From contig JASISA010000042.1 in the NCBI GenBank assembly GCA_031771865.1, positions 1,853,501 to 1,917,500 of the forward strand: a stretch of 64,000 nt of DNA, written 5' to 3'. Under the pieces are notes generated by a model, which saw only the letters and a program-made list of their open reading frames with translations, did no database searches and was not told the origin of the DNA. Source of the stretch: Nothophaeocryptopus gaeumannii (Eukaryota; Ascomycota; Dothideomycetes; Mycosphaerellales; Mycosphaerellaceae). Position 1 is the stretch's first letter. Each line of letters begins with the position of its first letter. Positions 43,307 to 54,687 of the stretch are shown one piece after another. A program made the position numbers and the translations under genes.

Positions 43307-43840
43307 CTTGAGCGAAGGTTGTTTGAAGACATGGTGGGCATCATCTTATCGTCGTCTTATAGAAGGACTGTGTCTGATGTGATGCAAGCAAGACATGTCC
43401 TCCCTCGAGATGACGTCGAGGGCTGTCAAAGGCCCAAAGTGGTTATCACATGTTGCATATCGCTCTCACCTTGAACTCACATCTCATCTCACCGGCATGA
43501 AGACACGCGTACGAGGCTGCTTGGTTGCTTGGTTGCTTCTATTGGGTTATCAGGCACATCTAAATGGGTGTTGTTGACGAGAAGGAGAAGATACGCGACG
43601 CGCAGATAAGGTTGATGTAGTACGGCGGGCGACACATGAAAGAAGCTCATTAAGGTCAGCATCGGGATTGGGCCGAAATGACAAAGTTTAAAGTGAAGAC
43701 TCTTGGTTTAGAATAGATCTTCGAAGTGGTCAAGAAGAGTCACACTTCCTCCCAAACATCCCTGGCATCTCACTCTCCACGTCACACACTTCACACCGCT
43801 ACAGCTACACAGTATCACTCTAGCCTCACCGGAAGCCACT
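43307..43840. promoter_or_regulatory. Shared divergent promoter region, dehydratase/DAHP synthase
   Basis: 534 bases separate the two start codons. It must hold both promoters, and co-regulation is possible. No specific factor site was identified with confidence. Confidence 0.4.
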
Positions 43841-45118
43841 ATGTCCGAGGTAGGACTCACGCTCGCTCTCCGGGTGTCAATCGTATAAGATGGCTGGCTC
43901 CAATGCCCCTCCAAATGCCCACCATAGACGGACGACTCTTCTGTTGCATAGACTAATACAATGGGCATGCAGTTCTTCCTTCCCAATCCCGCCGTGGGCG
44001 ACCGCAACAACGTCGAGGACTGGCGAATTCGTGGCATGTCCCCATTGACCCCTCCCGACCTCCTCCAGCACGAAATTCGCCAAACGGAAAAGTCCAGGGA
44101 CACGGTCATTCAGGGTCGCAATGAGGCGGTCGACGTCGTAACAGGGACAGACAAGAACCGTCGGTTGATGGTCGTCATTGGGCCATGTTCCATCCACGAT
44201 CCGGCTACGGCACTGGAATACTGCGACAGACTGCTCAAGCTGAAGAAACAGTACGAAGACGACCTGCTTATTGTCATGAGAAGTTACTTGGAGAAGCCGA
44301 GAACGACTGTAGGATGGAAGGGTCTTGTCAATGACCCGGATATCGACAACACCTTCAACATCAATAAGGGTTTGAGAACGGCGAGACAAATGTTTGTGGA
44401 TTTGACCACCAAGGGCATGCCGCTGGCCAGCGAGATGTTGGATACCATCAGCCCACAGTTCACAGCAGACTTACTGTCTGTCGGAGCCGTCGGAGCGAGA
44501 ACGACCGAGTCACAGCCTCATCGTGAACTCGCCTCAGGTCTGTCTTTCCCTGTGGGCTTCAAGAACGGCACGGACGGATCTCTAGGTGTTGCCATTGACG
44601 CTATCGGCGCCGTCAAGCATCCCCACCACTTCCTTTCTGTCACCAAACCCGGCAATGTCGCTGTTGTGGGCACCGTCGGCAACGACGATTGCTTCGTCAT
44701 CCTGCGTGGCGGCACAAAGGGCACAAACTACGACGCTAAATCTATCACAGAAGCCAAGGAGGCTCTTCTCAAGAAGAACCTCCGTCCATCTCTCATGGTA
44801 GACTGCTCACACGGCAATTCGCTTAAGAACCACAAGAACCAGCCCAAGGTGGCGCATGACCTGGCCGAGCAGATCAAGGCTGGCGAGACTGCGATCATGG
44901 GTGTCATGATCGAGAGCAATATCAACGAGGGTGCTCAGAAGGTACCTGCTGAGGGTAAGGCCGGTCTCAAGTACGGTGTCTCTATCACGGATGCCTGCAT
45001 TTCTTGGGAAGACACCGAGGAGGTTCTTGCTGAGCTTGCCGCTGCCGTGAAGACAAGACGCGAGAAGCTGGGCCCGGTGAAGGAGGCGACTACGAATGGT
45101 GTCAATGGCCACGCATAA
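43841..45118 (+). CDS. 3-Deoxy-D-arabino-heptulosonate-7-phosphate (DAHP) synthase, class I
   Basis: The first step of the shikimate pathway: PEP plus erythrose-4-phosphate gives DAHP, in the cytosol. A nine-base first exon (43841-43849, ATGTCCGAG) is joined through a 123-nt intron (GTAGGA...ACTAATAC...TGCAG) to 43973-45118, giving MSE-FFLPNPAVGDRNNVED and 384 residues. The alternative in-frame start MGMQ at 43961 lies in the intron's last bases and fits relatives less well. Motifs are LMVVIGPCSIHDPATALEYC, RSYLEKPRTTVGWKG, LASEMLDTISPQ, GARTTESQPHRELASGLSFP and SLMVDCSHGNSLKNHKNQ. The C-terminal 25 residues are variable. The isoform (Phe- or Tyr-sensitive) cannot be told safely. Confidence 0.93.
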
Positions 45119-45598
45119 GAGCAAATCCATGCATGATTGAATGTCCTGCATTAGGCGCGGCGCTTCAAGGCGTATATGAGGAACAAAACAAAAGGTACGC
45201 AGAAACAGAAAGCGTAAATTTAGATGACCGCGTCCCCAGCACGATTTGTGACCAATTACACAAAAGAGCAGAGCATTGCATTTCCACTACTCCTAAGGTT
45301 TCACTTTACTGTCGCCGCGTTCACCGCGAGTCCTCCGTTGTAGGCTAAAGCTTCTGAATGAGGCAATTTTAGACATCCGTCCCTAAATGCCTCACCTGCA
45401 GCACGTGAGCTCATCACTTGAGGCAATAAAGCGCTCATACATATCTCTTCTCTGCTCTACTCAGCCACCGTCGACCTTCACAACAGTATCATCTCCGTAA
45501 ACATCAAACTCCTCTCAAAACTCCAATCAACCTTATCAAACGCTCATCTCCGCGCCATATTTCTCGCTCCACAACAATCTGAAGCACCTTCAATCACA
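45119..45598. other. Intergenic, no supported gene
   Basis: About 480 bases; the last 150 are C/A-rich, as in a fungal promoter and 5' UTR for the next gene. Confidence 0.4.
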
Positions 45599-46006
45599 AT
45601 GGCACAAATAGCAGCCCGCAGTCACGCGACGCACCAAATACTATTACCTCCCAAAATGCAACCTGCCACGATGAGATCAGTAGCAAACGTACCCAAATCA
45701 GGCGATCTTCTGCTCATATCCTGCCCTTCATCAAGCTCCAAGACCGGGAGTGAACATCTGCTCTTCCAGATCGCTGCTCTCTCGTCGCCAAACCCGAAAT
45801 CCCTGAATGGGAGTCCGACGATATGGGCAAGACTTCTCCACGAATCAGAGTGGGATCCCTATATTGAGACTGGGCTCCTAGAGAGAAGGAATGTAGAGGA
45901 GCAGCTGGTTTGCGTGGATGATTTGATCGATGAGGAATGTGATGCTGTTCTCAAGCCCTCGAGGGGGTTGTTGAGGGAGATTGGATGGAGGGAGAGGAGA
46001 GGCTGA
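45599..46006 (+). CDS. Hypothetical small protein
   Basis: 135 codons with a good start context (CAATCACAATGG). The sequence has VPKSGDLLLISCPSSSS, HLLFQIAALSSPNPKSLNGS and a Glu/Asp-rich C-terminus (EEQLVCVDDLIDEECDAVLK). No domain was recognised. The upstream pyrimidine/A-rich leader supports a real gene. Confidence 0.45.
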   Translation: MAQIAARSHATHQILLPPKMQPATMRSVANVPKSGDLLLISCPSSSSKTGSEHLLFQIAALSSPNPKSLNGSPTIWARLLHESEWDPYIETGLLERRNVEEQLVCVDDLIDEECDAVLKPSRGLLREIGWRERRG

Positions 46007-46629
46007 GATGGGCTTGAGCTATATGGTATAGGCAGAGGGATGGACAAGTGGAAAGAAAGGAGAGGATGATCTCATTGTACGTCTCGCAACGGCAAGAGTC
46101 TCTAAAGTCGTAGCTTCAGTATCTTACGCTTTGTTGAAAGCAAAGACGGAAAAGCAACTTGCAAGCAGTAGTGAGAGGCAAGACTCCCCCACAACTGCCA
46201 ACATCCAACGGATTCATACCCACGACGAATGGGGACATTTGTATCGAGCTCGGTGCCATTACTCAAATCTCTGAGGGAGAATTCTCGAGTGTTCAAGGCC
46301 TTCGAATTTTCTGACGGGTTTTAGCCTTGCAGTTTTTTTAACCAAACGTCTCTCCGGATTCTGTTGCGTGCTGCATATTGAGAGTGAGTAGGGTTTTCCA
46401 GCTTGGCTTCACGGCCGGAGAAAAATTGCAGATGAGATCTGTTTGAGAGAAGCCCTTGGCGAGGGTCTTTTATTAGTACTAGTAGATCTCGGCTTTCATT
46501 ACCGATTGAAACCGTTCCTGTATCGGGTTCAGATTGACTCATCATACCCGTATGGATCATCCTGTCGAGTAACAACCACAGCTCAACCTCGGTCTTCCTA
46601 TCATCCTGCTCCCACTCTCCAATTTGCAC
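46007..46629. other. Intergenic, no supported gene
   Basis: About 0.62 kb between two convergent genes; nothing seen. Confidence 0.4.
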
Positions 46630-47856
46630 TCACCGCAGCGTTCTCCTACCCGTTATATCATCCAATACCTGTCCGATCCCAATATATCCCTGACTACTCC
46701 CTTGAGACGGCTCGCCACTAGGCCCCTGCATCACTTCACCCAACGGCGGAGCCTGTCCCATATTCGGACTCCCATCATCATTCCATCTAACAACCATGGC
46801 ATTCGCCATGCGATCCCGTCCACAGCTCCCACTCGAATTCGTCACAGAATGCCAAACATTCCACCACTCGCTCCCATCCGGCGAGACAAAGAAGGAATTA
46901 TGTCCCGTGCCGTAATTCCCATTCGCGGAACTAAATACCGGGCCGCTTTTGCTCCAGCTACGTGGGTTCATCGGGTCGCCGGAGTTATATCTCAGTAGAC
47001 CGACGCTGTAGGTCGGACTGTCGCAAGTCCCAGCTGAGAAGGAGAGATAAGTTTGACCGTCGTGGTAGAGAGCGTAGGGGCCTTCGTTGAGGGGGGAATT
47101 TTGGGATTCCCAGGGTTGGGTGGGGGTGGAGAGAATGGTGGACTCGCCGGTGGTGGCAGGGCCGGTTCGTGGGGCGATGCAGAGGCATTGGACTTTGTTT
47201 GGGTCGTGGCAGGCATAGACGTAGTAATCTGGAAAGTGGGTGAGTTAGAGGCTTTGGAGAAGGGGGGCAAAGGATGGCTGGTGGTAAAGGGAAGCCATAC
47301 TTTTTCCATTCACTGTGAGGAGGGTACCGTCGACGGAGTAGTCATGTCGTATTTGCCCGAGGTATGAGAATTCATCCCAGAGGTTTGAGCCACCTGATCC
47401 CATCAGCAGTTGCTCAAAGAAGGATCGAACCATGACTGACCTTGAAGTACATGTGAGCGCTGCTGACTGAAGATGCCGCGTGGCCCTGCTGCGTAATAGA
47501 TGTGCCATCTGAAGTGGTCAGCTCTGCGCGGCGTTGATGAACTCTGAGCGTACATACAAGCCATCTACAAGATGCATCTCAGGTGCCCAAAGATTGCAGC
47601 ATCTTGACGGTGTGGAGTCTTCCCATACAACTCTTGTCTCTCCAGTCTTGAGTCCATCCAACGTCGTTGCTCTTGTCATCTGCAATGTAGGTGGCCCTGC
47701 TACAGTCGACATGAAGTAGTACCATCCATCTTGATACACGATGTTCGGATCACCGGCATTGTTCGGCATTATGGGATTCGAGTAGCTAGCTGCTTGCACG
47801 ACCGATTGAAGACCGACGAGAACAAAGCATAGTGCTGAGATTGAAGAGGAGAGCAT
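46630..47856 (-). CDS. Secreted GH43 glycosidase (arabinan/xylan-active)
   Basis: Family 43 five-bladed beta-propellers remove arabinose or xylose from plant-wall polymers. Four exons (47856-47558, 47508-47441, 47393-47301, 47228-46630; introns 49, 47 and 72 nt) give 352 residues. MLSSSISALCFVLVGLQSVV is a signal peptide. The catalytic-base Asp lies in SNPIMPNNAGDPNIVYQDGW, and LWAPEMHLVDGLWHIYYAAG is rebuilt by splicing. The predicted general acid is Glu in QNSPLNEGPYALYHDGQTY. FSYLGQIRHDYSVDGTLLTV, YGTGHNSFFVSPDGSEWWNV and SGSCGRDRMANAMVVRWNDD complete the propeller. All frames join in phase. Endo-arabinanase and alpha-arabinofuranosidase are both possible. Confidence 0.9.
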
Positions 47857-49890
47857 CGCGCGAGGTTCAGCCAGACTTACCGGCTCGGTGATGGTATTCG
47901 AAAGCTCAAGCTGGGAGATGTAGCCTATATAACGTAAATTTAGTCTTGGTCGTTCTTTAATGAGGCTGGTTTCTGTTTGTCTAAATCACCGTCTAGTGCT
48001 CAAAACACGGCCATAACCGGCGTGAAATCAAGGCAGCAACATGAAGAGGAGAGCCGATGCGCATATATTTCAAGAAGGCAGCGGTACTGTAATGACGCGT
48101 GAAGAAGCTAGATCCATGCCTAAACCTGACACATTCCCAGAACAGGAAGACCCTAGACTCCAGTCAAAAGATACAGCAGATTGATGGCGACGGATGCCGT
48201 GAGTACCGCAGAGTCCGGAGAATTGTCTGCCTACAGTCAGCGACCACATTCTGTGCGATGATTACTTTGGCCTCACATAGAATGGAGTTGGCATTCGGGA
48301 TGGCAGGATCAACAACCAATGACAGGGATGATGCAGGTGGAGTTGCGACCTTCTGTCTTACTCCACGATGTTGCCAAGACTGCACTTCGGTGCTGTACTC
48401 CCGCCTTGCTGCATCCTGTGGGAAGCGAAGCCCCCTACAAAGGCGGAGTAGATGCAGAGGCGAGTTCAAGTTGGTTTGCTGCCGTAATTTACAAGACGTC
48501 TTTCCGATAGTGTCCACATTCTGTACCATGACCCGCCATGCTCTTTCAACAAAAGTTGTATATGCTCTGACACCTCGTGATCAGTGTACCACAGGGATGA
48601 TGCAAGTAATGGTTCTATTCCGACACGGGGGGCATCGCCAAGCTTCTGGTCCTGGTGTCAAGCAAAGAGTAGAGAGAGATGCGAGATCTCCGACACGAAA
48701 GAATATTTGCAGGAGGCGCGAGAGGTACGAGGTCCACAGTACTGACATTAATTATCCTCTTGGCTGGTGCCTCGCATTGGTGTGTCTGTACTGGGTGCGT
48801 GTCTCATGTCGTGAGAGAGGCTTGCTGCCTTTCACGTTGGCTGGTTTTACCGACCTCGTGCTCATTTCGCTCGGTGAAGGCGGTATCCATAGCCAGCAAA
48901 TTGTGCTTGCGATGTTTTGGCTGGGGATCAGCCTTTTCGAAACACCGCCATCATCTCCACAGACCCATCATACGCGAGAATCTTGATACTGTGATGGCGG
49001 AAGCGAGAGAGAACTGAGTCAGAGGTGAGTCCGATCTAAAGATTAGCGAGATCGCAGGTACTTCCAAGGTGAAGTCAGTCCAATGGCATGCCGAAAGTCG
49101 GCCGAATGGTCTCCTGCCACGCTATCGATCACTCATCGCAGCATGATGTATGTGTGTGTCCGAGGTGGTAACCAGCTTCAACAATGTTATTGTATGCATT
49201 CTCGACATCAGCCCAATTTTGTAAGGAAGCTCGAAGTGCCACGAGCTTGCCAGGGATGACACAAACCTAATGCCATACCAAGGTTCGGAAGACGAACAAC
49301 AGGAATCAGTTAGTAATAATAAGGATAGTTTGCAGTCTTGTCAAACGCCCCTCCACCCAACCCCTCCTACTAGTCCTGGTCTGGGAGCCGCAGCCACAGG
49401 CAAGTGCTGGAGCCAAGTCGTTAAATGGCGCATGCTTTCACGCCAGTGGATCGAGGTATCGAAAGACGAGGTAATGATGCGCGGTAGTTGTAACGGTGTC
49501 CGCAAAGAGCCGGACCGTGAGAATGGTGTAGGCATGTGTGTTGGGAGTGTGGATGTAGTGGCCAAAATCAAAGAGATGACCAGGGGTTGTCGTTCCTTCC
49601 ATGTTAGACAAGGTCCAAGTCCAGAACATACATATGTACATAGTCACGCCGGAAGGCGGTTGCGCAAGGAACATATCTTTGCATTCCTTTGGGCAAAAAC
49701 AGTAAGTTAAGGTATCTGTATATACAGCCAGCCTCTGGTAGTCACTGCAGGCCTGCGAATCCCGTGAGCGCAAACGCTGTCAATTCCATCCGTGTTCCAG
49801 TCATACAAACAACCACTTGTGATCCTTGATCTCATCAATAACACCTCAAAAGGTCTTGCTATCCTCCTCCGACTTCCGCAGCAGCTCGTC
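47857..49890. other. Long intergenic stretch; one orphan ORF
   Basis: About 2 kb. A 295-codon frame (48099-48986, +) has an ATG but is Cys- and Arg-rich with no domain and an unlikely composition. It is probably chance. No transposon remains were recognised. Confidence 0.4.
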
Positions 49891-51568
49891 CTATTGAGCT
49901 CTCGGATATCCTTCCTCCAAAGCGGCCGGCGTCGGGGCCTGGGTGTTTGTTGACATCTCTCCACTGCCATTAACAGTAGTTGTGCGGTTTCCGTTCGCAT
50001 CGTGCAATACTTCCTCCCGACTCTTCTCTCCATTTGTCGAGCTTGCTGTGCCAGTTCTCTCACTCAAAACGATACCTTGCTTCTGGGCCAACTCTTCCGC
50101 CCAAGCAATCTTCTCTTTCTTCAGCATGCTCTTTACGTAAATAAACGTGATGAGAACCCAAACGCCCGCCCACACAAAAGGCGCGCTCCAGCCGACGACG
50201 AACGCAGCTTCGTGTTGGAGTGTGAAGACCAAGATTGTTGTCACAACGGCCATGCCCTCAGCACCAACGGCCCAGAAGAGTCCCAGACGGCGGAGCATGG
50301 CGCGGAAGACGTGGGAAGCTTCGTAGCGTCTGTTAAGTGCTTCGCGATATTCGGTTCCTCCAGATCCGTCGACAGCCACAATGTCTTCGATCATACTGTA
50401 GATGGCGGGACGGAGCTGAGCGCCCTTCGGAATCGAGGAGATGCGGACAGGGGCAGGGACATGGAAGACACGGAGGGTGTCGACGATGATGAGCTCGGTT
50501 CCGAATGCGTAGAGCATCGAAGCGAGTGGCATGGCAAGTAGTCGGATCGGCGGGTGTTCGGGAATTGTGCCACTGTGAAAGCGTTAGCGAGCTGCTGCAA
50601 GTCACCAGTGTAAAGAATTGAGGACATACACGATGAGCTCCACAATCACAATGACCCATCCGAATGAGAAGTTCCAATGGAACCAATCCAGATAGGCTCG
50701 TCTCGCACCAATAACTCGGCACGTGCTCCCGTTCTTCCAGAGTTTCCAGAATCGGAGTATATACTCTAGTATGCTGACGCCTCCCAAAGCCGCAGTGACG
50801 ATGGAGAATACAGCATTGGGTGAGAGATCAGTCAAATACCATAGGCAGAAGTAGAGCACGATGGGTGCTGCTATACAGTCGACCAGGATCATTGACCAGA
50901 AAAAGGCGATGTACCATTTTCGGGCCCATAGACTATTATCAAATCAGCATCATCCTGACGGGTAGATATGATTGTCTGTCGACTCACCTGTAATTGAGTG
51001 GCGGAGGCTCCGGTTCAAATGCAGGTCGTTCGGGCTCGTGCTCACTCATGTACGCCTCCAATGCTTCCACGCTAGGCGCTGTGGGCTCAACAGGTGTCTC
51101 TGTATGATCCAATGCTCCCATAGCGGATGATCGGCGGCGGCTCATGGTCAGTGATGGCCTGCCATAAGGTCCATCTCGTCGAACATCGAAGTCTCGACTT
51201 GGTCTTCCCGCCCCTCGCATCGACAGCTGTGTGCTCTTCCGCGGCGCATGTCCTCCAGACTGAGAGTCTTGCCTAGATAGTTGCACGCTCTTGCGCGGCT
51301 TCTCGCCCGCCGGTGATGATATACTCCCTCCCGGTGCACTTATCGGTGCTCGGTCAACATTGGCGGGCGCGGATCTGCTAGATATTTGCCGCACGGGCTC
51401 CAGTTGCAGTGACGGTCGCGCATTGTCGATCTGGACGGATGGTCGCGCATGATCGATTTGGATGGACGGTCGCGCATGATCGATTTGGACGGACGGTCGG
51501 CCTGTGGGCGGGTCGAATGGGCCATCGTGGCGTTGGTCGAAGTCGTGTTGCTTGGGGTCCTCCTCCAT
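49891..51568 (-). CDS. Conserved uncharacterised fungal membrane protein
   Basis: A family found across Dothideomycetes and Eurotiomycetes, to my knowledge without assigned function. The ATG is at 51568 (MEEDPKQHDFDQRHD); upstream code has no ATG. The exons are 51568-50988, 50932-50630 and 50572-49891 (introns 55 and 57 nt), 521 residues. Residues 1-190 are disordered and contain nine-residue ARPSxQIDH/N repeats. The conserved core has hydrophobic helices MILVDCIAAPIVLYFCLWYL, AVFSIVTAALGGVSILEYIL, FSFGWVIVIVELIV and AFVVGWSAPFVWAGVWVLIT. Soluble signatures are STCRVIGARRAYLDWFHWN, IPEHPPIRLLAMPLASMLYA and YSMIEDIVAVDGSGGTEYRE. The C-terminal 80 residues are polar. It is intact, and it shares a divergent upstream region with the lipase gene. 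Confidence 0.8.
51414..51494 (-). repeat. 27-bp in-frame tandem repeat (ARPSxQIDH)
   Basis: GGTCGCGCAT begins at 51414, 51441 and 51468, so the period is 27 bp. It encodes nine-residue units in the disordered N-terminus of the membrane protein. Confidence 0.85.
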
Positions 51569-52233
51569 GGTTGTGGTGGTATGGGTCGTTCCCGAAAGGG
51601 AGGCTTGCGCCAAGCCGGGGTTCGTACGCTGTTATGTGTGGTCCGACCGAGAGATGTCGCAGTCAAGCGGTCTCTGTTGTTGTTGTTATTGTTCGATTGG
51701 CAGCGTGGTTGTCGGGTATGTCGTGGTGGATGTATTTGGGAAGAATGTATCGGAGTAGTGGTGTTTGTCGTCTAGACGGAATCTGGGTCAGACTTGACTT
51801 CCGCTCGCGGCCGGATAAAACGCCTCTCCGCGCCTCTGGCCGATGGTTGATGGGAGTGCGCGTCAGCCAAGACTTGCGGTATCATCCATCACCGACACGG
51901 GCAGCTGCTTGGATGCTTGGATGCTTGGATGCTTGCCCACTGCACGTCGCTTGGACCTCCCAACACATCCACCTTCGGCCGTACACTGTGCGTTTATCGT
52001 ATACCGTGAAATTCCTACATCGCACGAGGAAGAGGACGTGGCCGTGACTGGGAAGCGCGAGGCTTTGCAGCTGTCGCGTACGTAAGACGACTTCTCCGCC
52101 ACCTCCTACCACTCCCCAGCATTCACCACCGCACCGCACCCACCTCCGCCGACATACCGCCACGGCCCCACAAAACATGTGATAAGCCTCGACACCCGGC
52201 ATATCCTACTGTAGGACACATCAAGACCGCAGC
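51569..52233. promoter_or_regulatory. Divergent intergenic region with octamer repeat
   Basis: About 0.66 kb between the membrane protein gene (-) and the lipase gene (+). At 51907-51934 the octamer GCTTGGAT is repeated three times plus a half unit. The region must hold both promoters; no known site is claimed. Confidence 0.45.
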
Positions 52234-53460
52234 ATGTGCATTCTGTTCTACCAAGCACTCGCACTCCTGCTTTTTTTAGTCTGTTACTTCCACACAGCAC
52301 TCGGCAAGCACCAAGCCCCGCTCCTCCGGCACGGAAATGCAAGCAATCGCAATGTCAGCGCACCCCTGTTTCAAGAGCTAGAAGAGCTCGCACGCATCGT
52401 CGACATCTCCTACTGCGTCGGTCTCACTAGCTACGGGATCAGCAAGCCGTTCAAGTGCCTATCCAGATGCGATGACTTCCCTAACTTCGAGCTGGTCACT
52501 GCTTGGAACACCGGTCCGCTGTTGTCCGACTCATGCGGCTACATTGCTCTCGATCATGGCAGGCAGCGGGTTCTCGTCGCTTTCCGTGGAACATACAGCA
52601 TCACGAATACTATCGTCGACCTAAGCACTGTGCCGCAGGAGTACGTGCCATATCCGGGCGAGGGCGACAAGCGTGGAAGCGCCTTAGCCGACGTTTCGAA
52701 AGACATTCTGGATGGCATTAGAGGCAAGAAGCGAGACCTGTCGACAGCGGACGAGCCAAAGTGCTTGAATTGCACGGTTCATATGGGCTTTCACTCATCG
52801 TGGCTCAACACAAGAAATCACATCCTGCCTGACCTGCAGACACACCTCCTCGGCTATCCAGATTACAAGTTGACATTGGTTGGTCATTCACTGGGCGGTG
52901 CCGTGGCAGCTCTTGCCGGCCTGGATCTGCTCGCGAGAGGCTACGACCCCACTGTGACCACCTTTGGAGAGCCGCGGGTCGGCAATGCTGGTCTTGTCAA
53001 GTATATCGACGACCGCTTCGATTTGAAGAAGGGTCTTTCCACGGACGACAGACTTCTGAAGTACCGACGTGTCACGCATGTCGATGATCCGGTACCTCTC
53101 CTACCTCTGACGGAGTGGGGATATGCTATGCATGCGGGTGAGATCTACATCTCCAAGTCAGATCTGTCACCAGACATTATGGACCTGCAGCACTGCAAGG
53201 GTGACAACGACGCCGAGTGCGTTGCTGGTCAAGATTCTACTGTCGCGAAGGAGAAAACACGAAAGCGCCATCTCTTGAAGTCAGTGAAGGATGAGATCTA
53301 CGAAGTCACGACTGAGCCCTGGGGCATCCCATCACGCTACAAGCTCTGGCAGCTTTTCTTCGCTCATCGCGACTACTTTTGGCGGCTGGGGGTCTGTATG
53401 CCTGGAGGTGATCCGCTGGGCGGAGGCAGCAAGTATGATAATGCCAAAGAAGACCTGTAA
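52234..53460 (+). CDS. Secreted class-3 (fungal) lipase
   Basis: A triacylglycerol or feruloyl-type alpha/beta hydrolase. The single exon encodes 408 residues. A hydrophobic leader (FYQALALLLFLVCYFHTALG) should be a signal peptide. VLVAFRGTYSITNTIVDLST carries the oxyanion loop. The nucleophile is the Ser of KLTLVGHSLGGAVAALAGLD (about residue 219). The acid is in HVDDPVPLLPL and the His is probably in FFAHRDYFWRLG. Cys pairs (CLSRC, CLNC) suggest disulfides. Between the DDPVP loop and the catalytic His is an extra charged loop (KEKTRKRHLLKSVKDE). It is intact. Confidence 0.92.
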   Translation: MCILFYQALALLLFLVCYFHTALGKHQAPLLRHGNASNRNVSAPLFQELEELARIVDISYCVGLTSYGISKPFKCLSRCDDFPNFELVTAWNTGPLLSDSCGYIALDHGRQRVLVAFRGTYSITNTIVDLSTVPQEYVPYPGEGDKRGSALADVSKDILDGIRGKKRDLSTADEPKCLNCTVHMGFHSSWLNTRNHILPDLQTHLLGYPDYKLTLVGHSLGGAVAALAGLDLLARGYDPTVTTFGEPRVGNAGLVKYIDDRFDLKKGLSTDDRLLKYRRVTHVDDPVPLLPLTEWGYAMHAGEIYISKSDLSPDIMDLQHCKGDNDAECVAGQDSTVAKEKTRKRHLLKSVKDEIYEVTTEPWGIPSRYKLWQLFFAHRDYFWRLGVCMPGGDPLGGGSKYDNAKEDL

Positions 53461-53775
53461 GATATCCACGATCATTTGTTGGTGATGAGACGTACTTGGG
53501 CGAAGCAAAAGTTCTTGAGACACTGTTGACATCAGATCAAGCGTGCACCAAATGCGAGAGCCATTGTGGCGTTGATCATGAGCCCTTTGTCTATACTTGG
53601 ATCATTGATTCGTCTTTGTTCGATCTCGAAAGGCTGAGCTTGGACGTCTTTGTTTGAGGAGTTCATTGTCTCTCTCAGAGTGCTAAATATCTGCGGCAGT
53701 CGTCGCGCTCTCGAGAAATCTCCACAGTTCTTTGCGTACTCACTCTCAATCACACCTACAAACTACATCTACAAC
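53461..53775. other. Short intergenic gap
   Basis: About 315 bases, promoter side of the following gene; nothing else seen. Confidence 0.4.
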
Positions 53776-54687
53776 ATGCATACACTAACCTACCTTACCG
53801 CTGCTCTTCTGGCCGGCCAGATCACAGCAGCGGCTTATGTACCTATCGTCCCACGGCACGACGCCGACGAGAGCGGCAATCTCGTGACAGTTACGCAAAT
53901 CGTGAGCATGACCACCTACGTCGCACTATCACCCACACCCAAGCCTTCGACCACAGAAATACGGTCGACCGTTACAAGGACAAGAACGAGCGTCGTGTAT
54001 ATCTCGTCGGCTGCGGCTCAGGACACAAATCCCATCAACGGCATGCCATTACCGTCATCGAGCTCGACGAAGAACCCCTCAACTACTCCTAATACTGCTA
54101 CCGCTGACTTCACTGGCAAAGGCGGTCACAGGACTCTGGGCACCTCGTACGAGCCCCCGAATCCGACTGCCATTCCTAGCGCGTTCGGTACGAGCCTGAA
54201 CCCTTTGCCAACAACTTTGTCTACTAAGGCGAGCACGACTAAGAAGCCAGCACAAAGTGAGGCATACAGTACGACTCAGGTACAGGGCATCATTATCACG
54301 CCTCTTACTCTGACCACGATTAGCGGGAGTAAGACGTTTGTTCCTATTCCTGCGAGTCAAAGCAGCGAAGCTCTATCTTCGAGGGAACCTTCACAGTCTC
54401 CTTCGACTGTTGAGCAGCCGAAGAAGCAGACAACCAGCTTCCAGCTGTTCAGTGACACTCGCTCTGCACCCTCTTCCGCGCCTGCCCCTACTGCTGAGCC
54501 CTCTAGCTCCAGCTCAAGTGCGAGCCCGAGCGAGATGATCTCTACGAAGACCACCGAGGGGAATCCTTACCCCTACCCTGCCACGGAAAGCAGTAGTAGC
54601 ACTACTAGCACTAGTATTGCACCGACGAGCCCCTCATCCAGTAGTGAAGATATGTGCGCCTATCCATATCCTGAGTGTAATGAGTAA
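53776..54687 (+). CDS. Ser/Thr-rich secreted (wall-type) protein
   Basis: The frame is open further upstream, but the ATG after TCTACAAC at 53776 starts a signal peptide (MHTLTYLTAALLAGQITAAA). The mature part is Ser-, Thr- and Pro-rich, as in O-mannosylated wall or surface proteins. Beta-type motifs include VTVTQIVSMTTYVALSPTPK and SVVYISSAAAQ. Low-complexity blocks are TAEPSSSSSSASPSEM and SSSSTTSTSIAPTSPSSSSE. It ends DMCAYPYPECNE, with the only two Cys, and has no hydrophobic GPI tail. 303 residues, no catalytic domain. Confidence 0.7.
   Translation: MHTLTYLTAALLAGQITAAAYVPIVPRHDADESGNLVTVTQIVSMTTYVALSPTPKPSTTEIRSTVTRTRTSVVYISSAAAQDTNPINGMPLPSSSSTKNPSTTPNTATADFTGKGGHRTLGTSYEPPNPTAIPSAFGTSLNPLPTTLSTKASTTKKPAQSEAYSTTQVQGIIITPLTLTTISGSKTFVPIPASQSSEALSSREPSQSPSTVEQPKKQTTSFQLFSDTRSAPSSAPAPTAEPSSSSSSASPSEMISTKTTEGNPYPYPATESSSSTTSTSIAPTSPSSSSEDMCAYPYPECNE

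Noticed and set aside
48099..48986. 295-codon plus-strand ORF
   Set aside because: Cys- and Arg-rich, no domain and no supporting context; probably chance. Kept only as a note.
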